Shown piece after piece: positions 37,109 to 45,798 of a stretch of 48,489 bases of DNA. Under the pieces are notes generated by a model. The model saw nothing but the letters and a program-made list of their open reading frames with translations, was not told the origin of the DNA and made no database searches. Numbering within the stretch: position 1 is the first letter of the stretch; every line of letters begins with the position of its first letter. The stretch is from Lachnospiraceae bacterium (lineage in GTDB: Bacteria; Bacillota; Clostridia; Lachnospirales; Lachnospiraceae), in assembly GCA_024681985.1 (NCBI GenBank), contig JAIKZU010000004.1, forward strand, positions 1-48,489, read 5' to 3'. A program made the position numbers and the translations under genes.

Positions 37109-37957
37109 TTGGAATATCACTCACAGGGTATGAGGCTTTCCGAGGTGCAGTTGATCTCGGAAAACGAATACGGACGGGTTACGGTCTGCGAAGATCTCTC
37201 ATCTTCGGAACGTACCAGATATGCGGTGTATATTACGGATGATCACGAGATCATCTCTAAACTGCATCGCGTATACCACAATGCCACGAATATTCCTTCG
37301 GATACTGAAATTTCTTATTTTTCGGACCAAGGACATTTTCTGGTGGTATTTCCGTACGTGCCTGCCAGAGAATTATTAAAGTTTTATATGGGATCCACTA
37401 TGCCGATTCCGGAATGCGAGGAAGTGTTCAAGAACTATGTCATCACCTGTATGACATCCAATCTTCCATGGCCGGTTTTATATTTGGCATTATCCCAGTC
37501 ACAGGTGAATGTGGCCCGGGACGGTTCCGTTTATCTGTCTTATTCTTTCGATCTCTCCGGACTGAATGAAGAGATCAAGGAGGGAGACTGTGTTGCTCTA
37601 TGCGTCCGGGATCTGATGGACATGCTGTCTCAGAAGCCTGCCAATATCCGCTGGGATCTTAGGGAACTTCTGACGAAGCGCAGCAAACGGGCAGTATTTA
37701 CGAGATTCACCGAGCTCTATCGGGACATAGAGGTGGCTTCCGGCAGAAATCGTAAGGGAGGCTTTTTCCGTCGTATTCTTCTTTGGTTTTCCGACAACAA
37801 AGACCAGTTGTTCCGGTTTTTTTTGACCATCAGCATCATTTTGGTGATCTTTACCATTGTCACATTTTTGACCAATGCCATTTTCGGAGATGTTCCATGG
37901 CTTCGGTTGTTCATTCGTAGCTTTGAGCGTATAGGCACCCAATCATTGACGGAGTAG
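37109..37957 (+). CDS. Pseudokinase-like domain with C-terminal TM segment
   Basis: FLVVFPYVPARELLKFYMG (hinge-like) and LYLALSQSQVNVARDGSVYLSYSFDLSGL (catalytic-loop-like, no HRD/DFG); TM LFRFFLTISIILVIFTIVTFL. TTG start. Confidence 0.45.
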   Translation: MEYHSQGMRLSEVQLISENEYGRVTVCEDLSSSERTRYAVYITDDHEIISKLHRVYHNATNIPSDTEISYFSDQGHFLVVFPYVPARELLKFYMGSTMPIPECEEVFKNYVITCMTSNLPWPVLYLALSQSQVNVARDGSVYLSYSFDLSGLNEEIKEGDCVALCVRDLMDMLSQKPANIRWDLRELLTKRSKRAVFTRFTELYRDIEVASGRNRKGGFFRRILLWFSDNKDQLFRFFLTISIILVIFTIVTFLTNAIFGDVPWLRLFIRSFERIGTQSLTE

Positions 37958-37961
37958 TTTT

Positions 37962-40424
37962 ATGAGTAAATTTGGAAATCGGATTATTCTTTTTGCTTGC
38001 GGCATCTGGGCTTTGCTCATCTTTGGCATCACCGGCGCACTGCATTTGAATCCAAATGAGAGAGCGGTGTATTCCATGTCCAGCGACAGTGTAAATTTCA
38101 TGGATTACACCTATGTCAGCGACAATACCTACGGCGTAGGAAATATCTATCAGATCGACAAAACCGGAAAAGTGAAAAAGATCTACCAGACCGGCGGACG
38201 GAACTACGTGGCGGGATGGAGCGTGCTTCATCTGGCCACAGACGGCAATGAAGGCCGTTCCGGTGGAGATTTCTACGCTATTTTAAAAGGCGGAGAAAAT
38301 GAGATGGGGTATGCTTCCTACCGGATCGTGGCCTACACGGACAATCTGGGCACGGATACCATGTCCCCGGCCTTCTATATTCACAGTTTTACCAAGGTGA
38401 CGGGCTTTTCCTACGAAGAGGGAATATTCTATATCACTGCGGTGACCAATAACCGACAGGAAGTATTGCTCTACAGTTTCAATGAGACGGAAATGATCCC
38501 CATTGCGGGTATAGATACCAACAAAAGTGAGAAACTGGCGGCGGGAGCTACTGAGTTAAGCCCCATCAGTTCCGAACGAAATTCTTCCGGACAGCTCTTC
38601 TCCGATGCAGAGTATGCCAATTCCATGCTCTATGTACGTACAGACGAGCAGGAAGTCGGTGAGTACTTTGCGGTGGATGAAGAGAAACAGCGGATCTTTG
38701 ACACCCGTCAGGAAGGTATTTTGGATCGGCTGACAGCAGAGGGCGTATCCCTTGTGACAGTGATCGCTCTCATCATCGTAGGCTGCGTGATCCTGCTCAT
38801 CGTCGGTATCGTCTTGGAACACCGCCGTCGCATCGTATATCGGGTGGTGGTGGTAGAAGCCCTGGTGGCTGCCGTATTTATCATATTTATCGCCTTTACC
38901 TGTCTACAGGGACAGGATTCGGCCACACGGGAATTCGTGCGAAGTGAACGACGCATCCTGACGGCCTTCGGTGATGGCACTCCTACGGATTTTGCTACGG
39001 AAGAATTCTTTACATCTTCCGAATATGACGCTTATTACAGCGCTATGCAGACTTTGGCGGAGGATCCCGGAGCTGTGGCGGATATCATGGATATCTGTGT
39101 GACGGAAGGTACCACCGGCGATATCGTTTTGAACCTGAAAGGTAATTCAAACCTGACCGCCGGTTATGTATACGGAGAGACGGCACAGCGTATTGCTACT
39201 GCGCAGGACGGAGTTTACAGTTCCTACGGCAAGCTGGGCGGAGAAAAGGTAATGTTCGTTTCCGCACCGGTTTCCGCAGCGCCCCAGTATCGGGTCTTGT
39301 GTGTGGCAAAGGTGCTGACACCGCTGGAGTACCTCTTCAGATTTGACCGCCTGCTGTTGCTTTTGGCCTTTGTGACATTTGTTCTGGTGGCGATTTTAGT
39401 AGCCCGTCTGATCATATACGATAGCCGCGTGCTTTTGCAGGTGAGCGAAGCATTGGAGATGCTGGGACTGACCGGAGATACCGAGGTGATCCCCGAAGGA
39501 CTTCCCGGGTATGATACCCGTCGGATCTGGGCCAGTATCAATGAGATCAGCAGGAGCTTAAAAGAAGCGAACCGCTTCGGTTATCTGACCTATGAGGCCT
39601 ACTATCGGTTCGCACCGAAACGGATCGAAACCATTTTAGGAAAGAATGCCATTACGGAAGTGGACGTGGGAGATACCCGCAGGGTCTACGGAACCGTGGC
39701 ATTTATTCATACACCCACATCCGTCGGGTTAGACAGAACTTCTCTCAAAGAAAAGAATCTGTTTTTGGAAAATGTGAGCAAATATGCTTCCGCTACGGAT
39801 GGTATCATCGTATCCGCTGAATCAGATCTTTCCGCGGTGCGGCTACTCTTTACCGATGAGAACCACAACAGCATCCGTTTCGGAACGGATCTGGCCCAGG
39901 AAGCCTATGCGGAATCGCCCGAGCAGCGACCTACCATCATCTTACATTACGGTGATTATGTTTACGGCGTGGCAGGTACCGATACCATTGCTTATACCTT
40001 CCTGTCCGGTGAGGACGAATTTGCCATCGAAGGATGCGCCAAGTGGCTGGGAAGCCTGGGCGTGACCATGGCCATCACCGAAAATGTTATGGAGCGGGAA
40101 AAGGGTGCATGGGATGTTCGTTACATCGGATTCATCTTACCCAACAGTCAGGATCGGGAACATCGCATTAAGCTCTACGAAGTATTGGATGCCCAGGACC
40201 AAAGTTCCCGTATCGACAAGCGTCGCATGGCGGAAGATTTCGACAGCGCACTAAAGCTTTTTTACGAGAGCGACTTCTATTTTGCCAGAAATGCCTTTAC
40301 GGATATCCTTAGGGAAGCGCCCACAGATGATGTGGCAAAGTGGTATCTGTTTGAATGTGAGCGACTGTTAAACGAGCAGGCATCCCCGGATTTTGTGGGA
40401 GAACTGCATTTTGACCAGAACTAG
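37962..40424 (+). CDS. Multi-TM protein with C-terminal degenerate class III nucleotidyl cyclase homology domain and TPR-like tail
   Basis: YYRFAPKRIETILGKNAITEVDVGDTRRVYGTVAFIHTPTSVG corresponds to the class III cyclase motif YxRFVPxxFLxxLGKxxIxEVxLGDxxxxxMTVLFSDIR; tail LKLFYESDFYFARNAFTDILREAPTDDVAKWYLFECERLL. Confidence 0.7.
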   Translation: MSKFGNRIILFACGIWALLIFGITGALHLNPNERAVYSMSSDSVNFMDYTYVSDNTYGVGNIYQIDKTGKVKKIYQTGGRNYVAGWSVLHLATDGNEGRSGGDFYAILKGGENEMGYASYRIVAYTDNLGTDTMSPAFYIHSFTKVTGFSYEEGIFYITAVTNNRQEVLLYSFNETEMIPIAGIDTNKSEKLAAGATELSPISSERNSSGQLFSDAEYANSMLYVRTDEQEVGEYFAVDEEKQRIFDTRQEGILDRLTAEGVSLVTVIALIIVGCVILLIVGIVLEHRRRIVYRVVVVEALVAAVFIIFIAFTCLQGQDSATREFVRSERRILTAFGDGTPTDFATEEFFTSSEYDAYYSAMQTLAEDPGAVADIMDICVTEGTTGDIVLNLKGNSNLTAGYVYGETAQRIATAQDGVYSSYGKLGGEKVMFVSAPVSAAPQYRVLCVAKVLTPLEYLFRFDRLLLLLAFVTFVLVAILVARLIIYDSRVLLQVSEALEMLGLTGDTEVIPEGLPGYDTRRIWASINEISRSLKEANRFGYLTYEAYYRFAPKRIETILGKNAITEVDVGDTRRVYGTVAFIHTPTSVGLDRTSLKEKNLFLENVSKYASATDGIIVSAESDLSAVRLLFTDENHNSIRFGTDLAQEAYAESPEQRPTIILHYGDYVYGVAGTDTIAYTFLSGEDEFAIEGCAKWLGSLGVTMAITENVMEREKGAWDVRYIGFILPNSQDREHRIKLYEVLDAQDQSSRIDKRRMAEDFDSALKLFYESDFYFARNAFTDILREAPTDDVAKWYLFECERLLNEQASPDFVGELHFDQN

Positions 40425-40460
40425 GGACAAAAATCGAACTTTTATACCAAGGGGTAGTTT

Positions 40461-41702
40461 ATGAACCTACGTAACATACTTATAAATGTCCTTCGGACCA
40501 AAATACTGCCCATCTTTACACGGATGCAGCTTCTGTTAAACCCCCGGTTCATGGCCGGACGTATAACAGAATTTGTCCGCGGGTTTATCCAGAAGGTCTT
40601 AGACATCCGTCCACGGCACAAGGACGATTATTATCCCATTGGCCGTTGGCTGGTTTCCAAGCGACTGGCCTATGCCGTGGTGATCGTCGCTGCAGTTCTC
40701 TGTATCGTCTATATCGTCAGCCAGAAGAACGCGCTGTTTCCCAGCTTGAACGATGACCATATCAAAACCTATAACTACAATTCCATTTTGCTGAAATACG
40801 CCAAAGGAAAAGTTCGCATTCGCGGAAAATCCGGGTGGCTGGCTTATGAAGGAGAAGTTTCGGATGCCGCCTGTAACGGCAAGGGAACCCTCTTTAATCC
40901 TGAAGGTACGGTGATCTACGAAGGAAACTTCGAATCCAGTATGTACGAAGAGGACGGCACCCAGTATTATGATTCCGGCGCTTTACACTACGAGGGCAAG
41001 TTCCACGAAAACGAATACTCCGGCGAAGGTAAACTGTTCAGGGAGACCGGAAGCCTCGAATATGAAGGAGACTTTTTCCATAATGCCAAGGAAGGAAGCG
41101 GCATCCTCTACAACCTAAGCGGTGAGGAGATCTACAACGGACAGTTCACCCAGGATGAGATCAATTACTCCTATATGGTGGGTAAATCCGCAGCGGAGAT
41201 GGCTGCTATTTACAGCGGTGAGCGGACGCTTTACGAGGCGGAGACGGAACGTGTCCGTGTCATGGATGAGATAGGTGTCATGACCGAGGAGATTCAGGAT
41301 GAATCCTCCGTGGATGATATGGCCACTGTCAGTGCCGTTTACGTCATGGACAATACCATCCGTATCGGCAATCAGGATTACAATAGTTTCGATGGTTTGG
41401 AACAAGCTTTGGGAGAAGCTACTTACGTGGGTGATTCCTATGCCACCCTGCCGGAGCTTATGATCATCAACCGCTTAAACGAAGCTTCCAGCGTCAGTGT
41501 CATGAACGGTGTGGCGGAAGTAGTAGAGAACGAAGTCTACACGGAGTACACGGAAGTGGCTTCCTATGATACGGATTACGTGGTATATCTGCATTCCTAT
41601 GAACGGGACGGTCTGGTCTACAACTTCGTATCCATGCCGGAGGATGAAAACTTCTCCTTCTATTACATCCTGCAGAGAAATGCCAGCGATGACGCTGCAT
41701 AA
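40461..41702 (+). CDS. Single-TM MORN-repeat protein
   Basis: Repeats YEGEVSDAACNGKGTLFNPEG/YEGNFESSMYEEDGTQYYDSG/YEGKFHENEYSGEGKLFRETG/YEGDFFHNAKEGSGILYNLSG; TM LAYAVVIVAAVLCIVYIV. Confidence 0.8.
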   Translation: MNLRNILINVLRTKILPIFTRMQLLLNPRFMAGRITEFVRGFIQKVLDIRPRHKDDYYPIGRWLVSKRLAYAVVIVAAVLCIVYIVSQKNALFPSLNDDHIKTYNYNSILLKYAKGKVRIRGKSGWLAYEGEVSDAACNGKGTLFNPEGTVIYEGNFESSMYEEDGTQYYDSGALHYEGKFHENEYSGEGKLFRETGSLEYEGDFFHNAKEGSGILYNLSGEEIYNGQFTQDEINYSYMVGKSAAEMAAIYSGERTLYEAETERVRVMDEIGVMTEEIQDESSVDDMATVSAVYVMDNTIRIGNQDYNSFDGLEQALGEATYVGDSYATLPELMIINRLNEASSVSVMNGVAEVVENEVYTEYTEVASYDTDYVVYLHSYERDGLVYNFVSMPEDENFSFYYILQRNASDDAA

Positions 41703-41732
41703 CGGATACGTTATGAATGAATAGGTTAACTG

Positions 41733-41775
41733 CACATCCATTTTCCTGTGAGAAAATGGATGTGTTGCTTTTATG
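41733..41775 (+). terminator. Perfect 13-bp hairpin plus T-rich tract between the MORN gene and the ABC exporter
   Basis: CACATCCATTTTC-ctgtga-GAAAATGGATGTG followed by TTGCTTTTATG. Confidence 0.7.
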
Positions 41776-41812
41776 TGAGGGAAAGAACCCTTTTTTGAAA
41801 AAGAGGAGGTCA

Positions 41813-43990
41813 ATGCCCCGAATGTCAGAAAACCCCCGGATCAAAAATAAAGGCGTGGCGAAGGTTCCTGTGATCATGCAGATGGAAAGCAGGGAATGCG
41901 GAGCGGCGTGCCTGTCTATGGTGTTGGCCTATTACGGCAGGTGGGTGCCTTTGGAGCAGATGCGCAGGGAGTGCGGTGTTTCAAGAAGCGGTGTCAGTGC
42001 CGGCTCCATCCTCCGGGTTGCCAGGGATCACGGCTGTGAAGCAAAGGGCTACACCTTAGAGACAAAGAATCTGCGTGCGTGCATACACTTTCCCTGCATC
42101 ATTCATTGGGAGTACGAGCATTTTGCAGTGCTCTGCGGCTTTAAGGGAAAGCACGCCGTGCTCATCAATCCCCGGAAGGGCATGATCCGACTGGACTTAG
42201 AGACTTTTGAAAAAAACTTTTCCGGTCTGTGCCTGGATATTTATCCCGGTAGGGATTTTCAAAAGGCAGGGAGCAGACACAGTGTCTTTTCTTTTATCAA
42301 AGACAGACTAAAGACCATGATACCGGCGGTTTCCGTACTGACGGTGGTGATGGTATTAAATTCCCTTTTCGGTTACATCGATCCCCGGATCAATCAACGA
42401 TTTTTGGATACGGTTCTGACTGCAGGAAGCGCGGAGAGACTTTATGCTTTTATCCGTCTGGCAGCACTCATAGCTTTTCTGGAGATCTGTGTGGCTTTTG
42501 CCCAGCGGATCTTTCGACTGCTGATCTCCGGCACCCTCTTCGAAAGGGAGAGCACTTCTTTCATGAAAACGCTGATGAGTCTTCCAGAGCGGTTTTACGA
42601 CCAACGGAGATCCACGGAGCTTCTTGGGCGGTTTTCCCGCAGTACCAATGTCTCTTTGGCCATTGTCAATACCTTTGCGCCTCTTTTGGTACAGTCGGTG
42701 ATGATGGTTTTCTTTCTCACGGTAATGGTACGATCCTCTTTGCTTTTGTCGGCAGTGGGACTTTGCACCGTGATCATTAATCTAGCAGTCACCCGATGGA
42801 TGGCACAACGGCGAACGGAATACGCCAGGGTGATGATCAACGATACCTCGAAGCTTAACAGCGCCACCGTTACGGGGATCGAGATGATGGAGACCCTGCG
42901 GGCTTCCGGGGCGGAAGAAGGATATCTAAAGCGCTGGAAGGGCTACCAAAAGGATATGTTTGACCGGCAGAGCGAGTTCGCAAAAAAGGATCTGTTCCTT
43001 TCCGTATGGCCTGCCTACCTTTCCGTGTTTGCCAATTATCTGGTGATGATCATCGGTGTGTACTTAACCATGCAAGGCAGCTTTACCTTGGGACTGATGA
43101 CTGCCTTCGGCGGTTATCTGTCTGCATTTTTCATGCCGGCCAATACCCTGATCGACACCGGAAAGAACATCTTTGAGATGCGGGTGGACATGGAACGCAT
43201 CCGGGATGTAACGGATTACCCGAAGGATCCGTTTCTGGAAGAAAAAACGGGACGATATAACGGAAGGCTTTCGGGAGAGGCGAGCCTTACAAGTGTCAGT
43301 TTTTCCTATGACAAAGGAGACGACCCGGCGGTAGCGGAGGTTTCATTGCGGATCACCCCCGGAAAGCGGATCGCCCTGGTGGGAAAGAGCGGCTGCGGAA
43401 AGACCACTCTGCTAAAACTTATGACGGGGATCTATCAGCCGGATGCCGGAGACATCACCTATGACGGTCATGCCCTTTTGGATATTTCCCATAAAGCTTA
43501 TACGGACAGCGTTGCCATCGTATCCCAGGACACCCGTCTTTTTGATGAGAGCATCTTGGAAAATATCCGTCTCTGGGACGAGAGCATTCCCGAAAAAAAG
43601 GTGGAGGAGGCGGCAAAAGCGGCAGCCATCCATGAAGAGATCCTGACCATGGAGGGAGGATATGCGCATCGTCTCTCAGATCGGGGATATAACCTTTCCG
43701 GAGGACAGCGGCAGCGGATAGAAATTGCCCGGGCTTTGGCAAAGGATCCGGCTCTCTTGCTTCTGGATGAAGCCACTTCAGCTTTGGATGCCCGGACGGA
43801 AAAGCAGATATTCGATTCTGTAAAAGAGAGAAAAATCGCCTGTATCATCGTATCCCATCGCATATCCGCCGTTAGGGATTGTGATGAGATCCTGGTGATG
43901 GAAAAAGGAAGAATCGTTGCCCGGGGAGCGCATGCAGCCCTTTTGGACAACTGTGAAGCATACAAAGAACTGATCGCCGATGAATCATAG
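41813..43990 (+). CDS. Peptidase-containing ABC exporter (C39 peptidase + TMD + NBD; NHLM/PCAT-type)
   Basis: VIMQMESRECGAACLSMVLAYYGRW, HWEYEHFAVLCGF; GKSGCGKTTLLK, LSGGQRQR, LLLDEATSALD. Start placed after RBS GAGGAGG. Confidence 0.9.
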   Translation: MPRMSENPRIKNKGVAKVPVIMQMESRECGAACLSMVLAYYGRWVPLEQMRRECGVSRSGVSAGSILRVARDHGCEAKGYTLETKNLRACIHFPCIIHWEYEHFAVLCGFKGKHAVLINPRKGMIRLDLETFEKNFSGLCLDIYPGRDFQKAGSRHSVFSFIKDRLKTMIPAVSVLTVVMVLNSLFGYIDPRINQRFLDTVLTAGSAERLYAFIRLAALIAFLEICVAFAQRIFRLLISGTLFERESTSFMKTLMSLPERFYDQRRSTELLGRFSRSTNVSLAIVNTFAPLLVQSVMMVFFLTVMVRSSLLLSAVGLCTVIINLAVTRWMAQRRTEYARVMINDTSKLNSATVTGIEMMETLRASGAEEGYLKRWKGYQKDMFDRQSEFAKKDLFLSVWPAYLSVFANYLVMIIGVYLTMQGSFTLGLMTAFGGYLSAFFMPANTLIDTGKNIFEMRVDMERIRDVTDYPKDPFLEEKTGRYNGRLSGEASLTSVSFSYDKGDDPAVAEVSLRITPGKRIALVGKSGCGKTTLLKLMTGIYQPDAGDITYDGHALLDISHKAYTDSVAIVSQDTRLFDESILENIRLWDESIPEKKVEEAAKAAAIHEEILTMEGGYAHRLSDRGYNLSGGQRQRIEIARALAKDPALLLLDEATSALDARTEKQIFDSVKERKIACIIVSHRISAVRDCDEILVMEKGRIVARGAHAALLDNCEAYKELIADES

Positions 43991-45719
43991 AGGAATGACC
44001 ATAAAAAAGCATATGGAAACAGAGCCCCTAAAGGTCCGGGACCTGTTGCGGTTTCGGCTGGAAAGTATTGCGCCTGTGGATGCTTTTGTGTTTGTTCTCT
44101 GTTCTCTGGTGGCGCTGGGACTGTCTCTTTTGGTGCCGGTGATGATCCGGGCCTTGACGGGGGAGGTGCTGGAAAGGGGAAGCCTTCTTTTGCTTATGGG
44201 AGTGGGAGTGGTGCTCCTTTCTTCCGCTCTGTTTGAAGAACTCATAAAGATCCCCAAGTCTCTGGCGGGACTTCGTCTCCGGAGAAAGACCAAAAACGCT
44301 TTGGAGGAAACTCTTATGCGTCGGGTCCTAAACCTGCCCATCGATGTGGCAAAACGTTATCCGGTGGGAGAATTGAAAAAACGAATGGAGGATGCGGCAG
44401 AACTTTCCGATGTGGGGATGGATACAGCCATTGCTTTAAGCACCGGGATCTTTACCGCAGCCGCTTTTTTTATCCAGATGCTGCATTTTGAAGTCCATTT
44501 GGTGGCACCGGCTTTTTTGATCCTGGGAGTGACCATAGTCCTTACGGTAATCAATGCCCGTGCCCTCACCGGACAGAAAGCAAAGATCCAGCGGTCGGAA
44601 GCGGATCTAAGCGGTGTGGAGCTGGAGATGCTTTCCGCCCTGACAAAACTCAAGCAGACCGGAGCCGGAGAGAGAGCATACCACCGTTGGGAAGAAAAGT
44701 TTTTAAAAAATGTAAAGGATACCTATGCGCCCCCGGTTTTCCTTCGCGTCATGCCGGTGTGCATCACCGCCGTTAAACTTTTAGGTACGTTGCTTTTATA
44801 CGCGGCAGCAGCATCATGGGGCACGAAGACTGCGGACTATCTGGCGTTTTTGGCTGCTTACGGCGGCATGACCGCCGCTCTTTTGTCCCTTACGGAGTTG
44901 TCCGGAAAGATCGCGGAGATCCCCTCGCTATATGAGATGGCCTCTCCCATTTTAGATGTGGCACTACCGAAGGAAGCAGAACGGCCACCGGTAGAACCTC
45001 TTAAGGGAGACATTAGCATACGGGATTTAAGCTTTTCCTATGTGCCGGGGATCCCGGTGATCCGGGGACTGAATCTGGATATATCTGCCGGCGAATGCAT
45101 CGGTATTGCCGGGGCTACGGGCTGCGGAAAGACCACCCTGGTCCGTCTGCTTTTGGGACTTTTGACCCCTTCGGAGGGGAGCATCGCCTATGACGGTGCC
45201 GATATGAAAAATCTGGATAAAACTACCCTTCGCCGACAGATGGGGACGGTGATGCAGGACGGATTTTTGATGGCGGACGATATCCGCTCCAATGTGGCGC
45301 TGACCCGGCCGGAAGCTTCAGATGAGGAGATATGGGAAGCTCTGGATGCCGTGGGGATGAAAGACTATATCGAAGAGCTGCCACCGGGACTGGATACCCA
45401 AATCTACGAAAACGCCGGCGGTTTTTCCGGAGGGGAAAAAGCCAGACTCATGATCGCCCGGGCACTTTTGAACAAGCCGAGGATCCTGCTTTTGGACGAG
45501 GCCACAGGACCTTTGGATGTCAGGACGGAGCGAAGGGTGATGGATGCCGTCAAAGGTTATGGGGGAACAAAGATCATCGTGGCGCACCGCCTGTCAGCCT
45601 TAAAAAACTGCGACCGGATCTGTTATATGGAAAAAGGTTGCATAAAAGAGTGCGGAACCTTTGAAGAATTAGTGCAAAATGACAGAAAATTTGCTAGAAT
45701 GGTAAAAGGGCAATTTTGA
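43980..45719 (+). CDS. Second ABC exporter subunit (TMD+NBD), probable heterodimer partner
   Basis: GATGCGKTTLVRLLLG, FSGGEKARLMIARALL, LLLDEATGPLD, IIVAHRLSAL; start overlaps the upstream gene (alternative ATG 43995). Confidence 0.85.
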   Translation: MNHRGMTIKKHMETEPLKVRDLLRFRLESIAPVDAFVFVLCSLVALGLSLLVPVMIRALTGEVLERGSLLLLMGVGVVLLSSALFEELIKIPKSLAGLRLRRKTKNALEETLMRRVLNLPIDVAKRYPVGELKKRMEDAAELSDVGMDTAIALSTGIFTAAAFFIQMLHFEVHLVAPAFLILGVTIVLTVINARALTGQKAKIQRSEADLSGVELEMLSALTKLKQTGAGERAYHRWEEKFLKNVKDTYAPPVFLRVMPVCITAVKLLGTLLLYAAAASWGTKTADYLAFLAAYGGMTAALLSLTELSGKIAEIPSLYEMASPILDVALPKEAERPPVEPLKGDISIRDLSFSYVPGIPVIRGLNLDISAGECIGIAGATGCGKTTLVRLLLGLLTPSEGSIAYDGADMKNLDKTTLRRQMGTVMQDGFLMADDIRSNVALTRPEASDEEIWEALDAVGMKDYIEELPPGLDTQIYENAGGFSGGEKARLMIARALLNKPRILLLDEATGPLDVRTERRVMDAVKGYGGTKIIVAHRLSALKNCDRICYMEKGCIKECGTFEELVQNDRKFARMVKGQF

Positions 45720-45737
45720 GAAAATCCCTATCCGGAA

Positions 45738-45755
45738 GTTGCACTTGTGTTGCAG
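45738..45755 (+). promoter_or_regulatory. Direct-repeat regulatory element GTTGCAC-TTGT-GTTGCAG upstream of the leader-peptide gene
   Basis: Same architecture and 16/18 identity to 6229-6246; 11-bp period. Confidence 0.5.
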
Positions 45756-45798
45756 TGGCTGTGATAGGATGTGCATAGAATTAAGGAGGAGAAGTGCC

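Noticed and set aside
41717-41812. N-terminal extension of the C39 ABC exporter
   Set aside because: Covers a perfect hairpin and precedes a strong RBS; ATG 41813 is more plausible.
45739-45798. N-terminal extension of the leader-peptide ORF (MHLCCSGCDRMCIELRRRSA)
   Set aside because: Overlaps the direct-repeat element; AAGGAGGA sits properly before ATG 45799.
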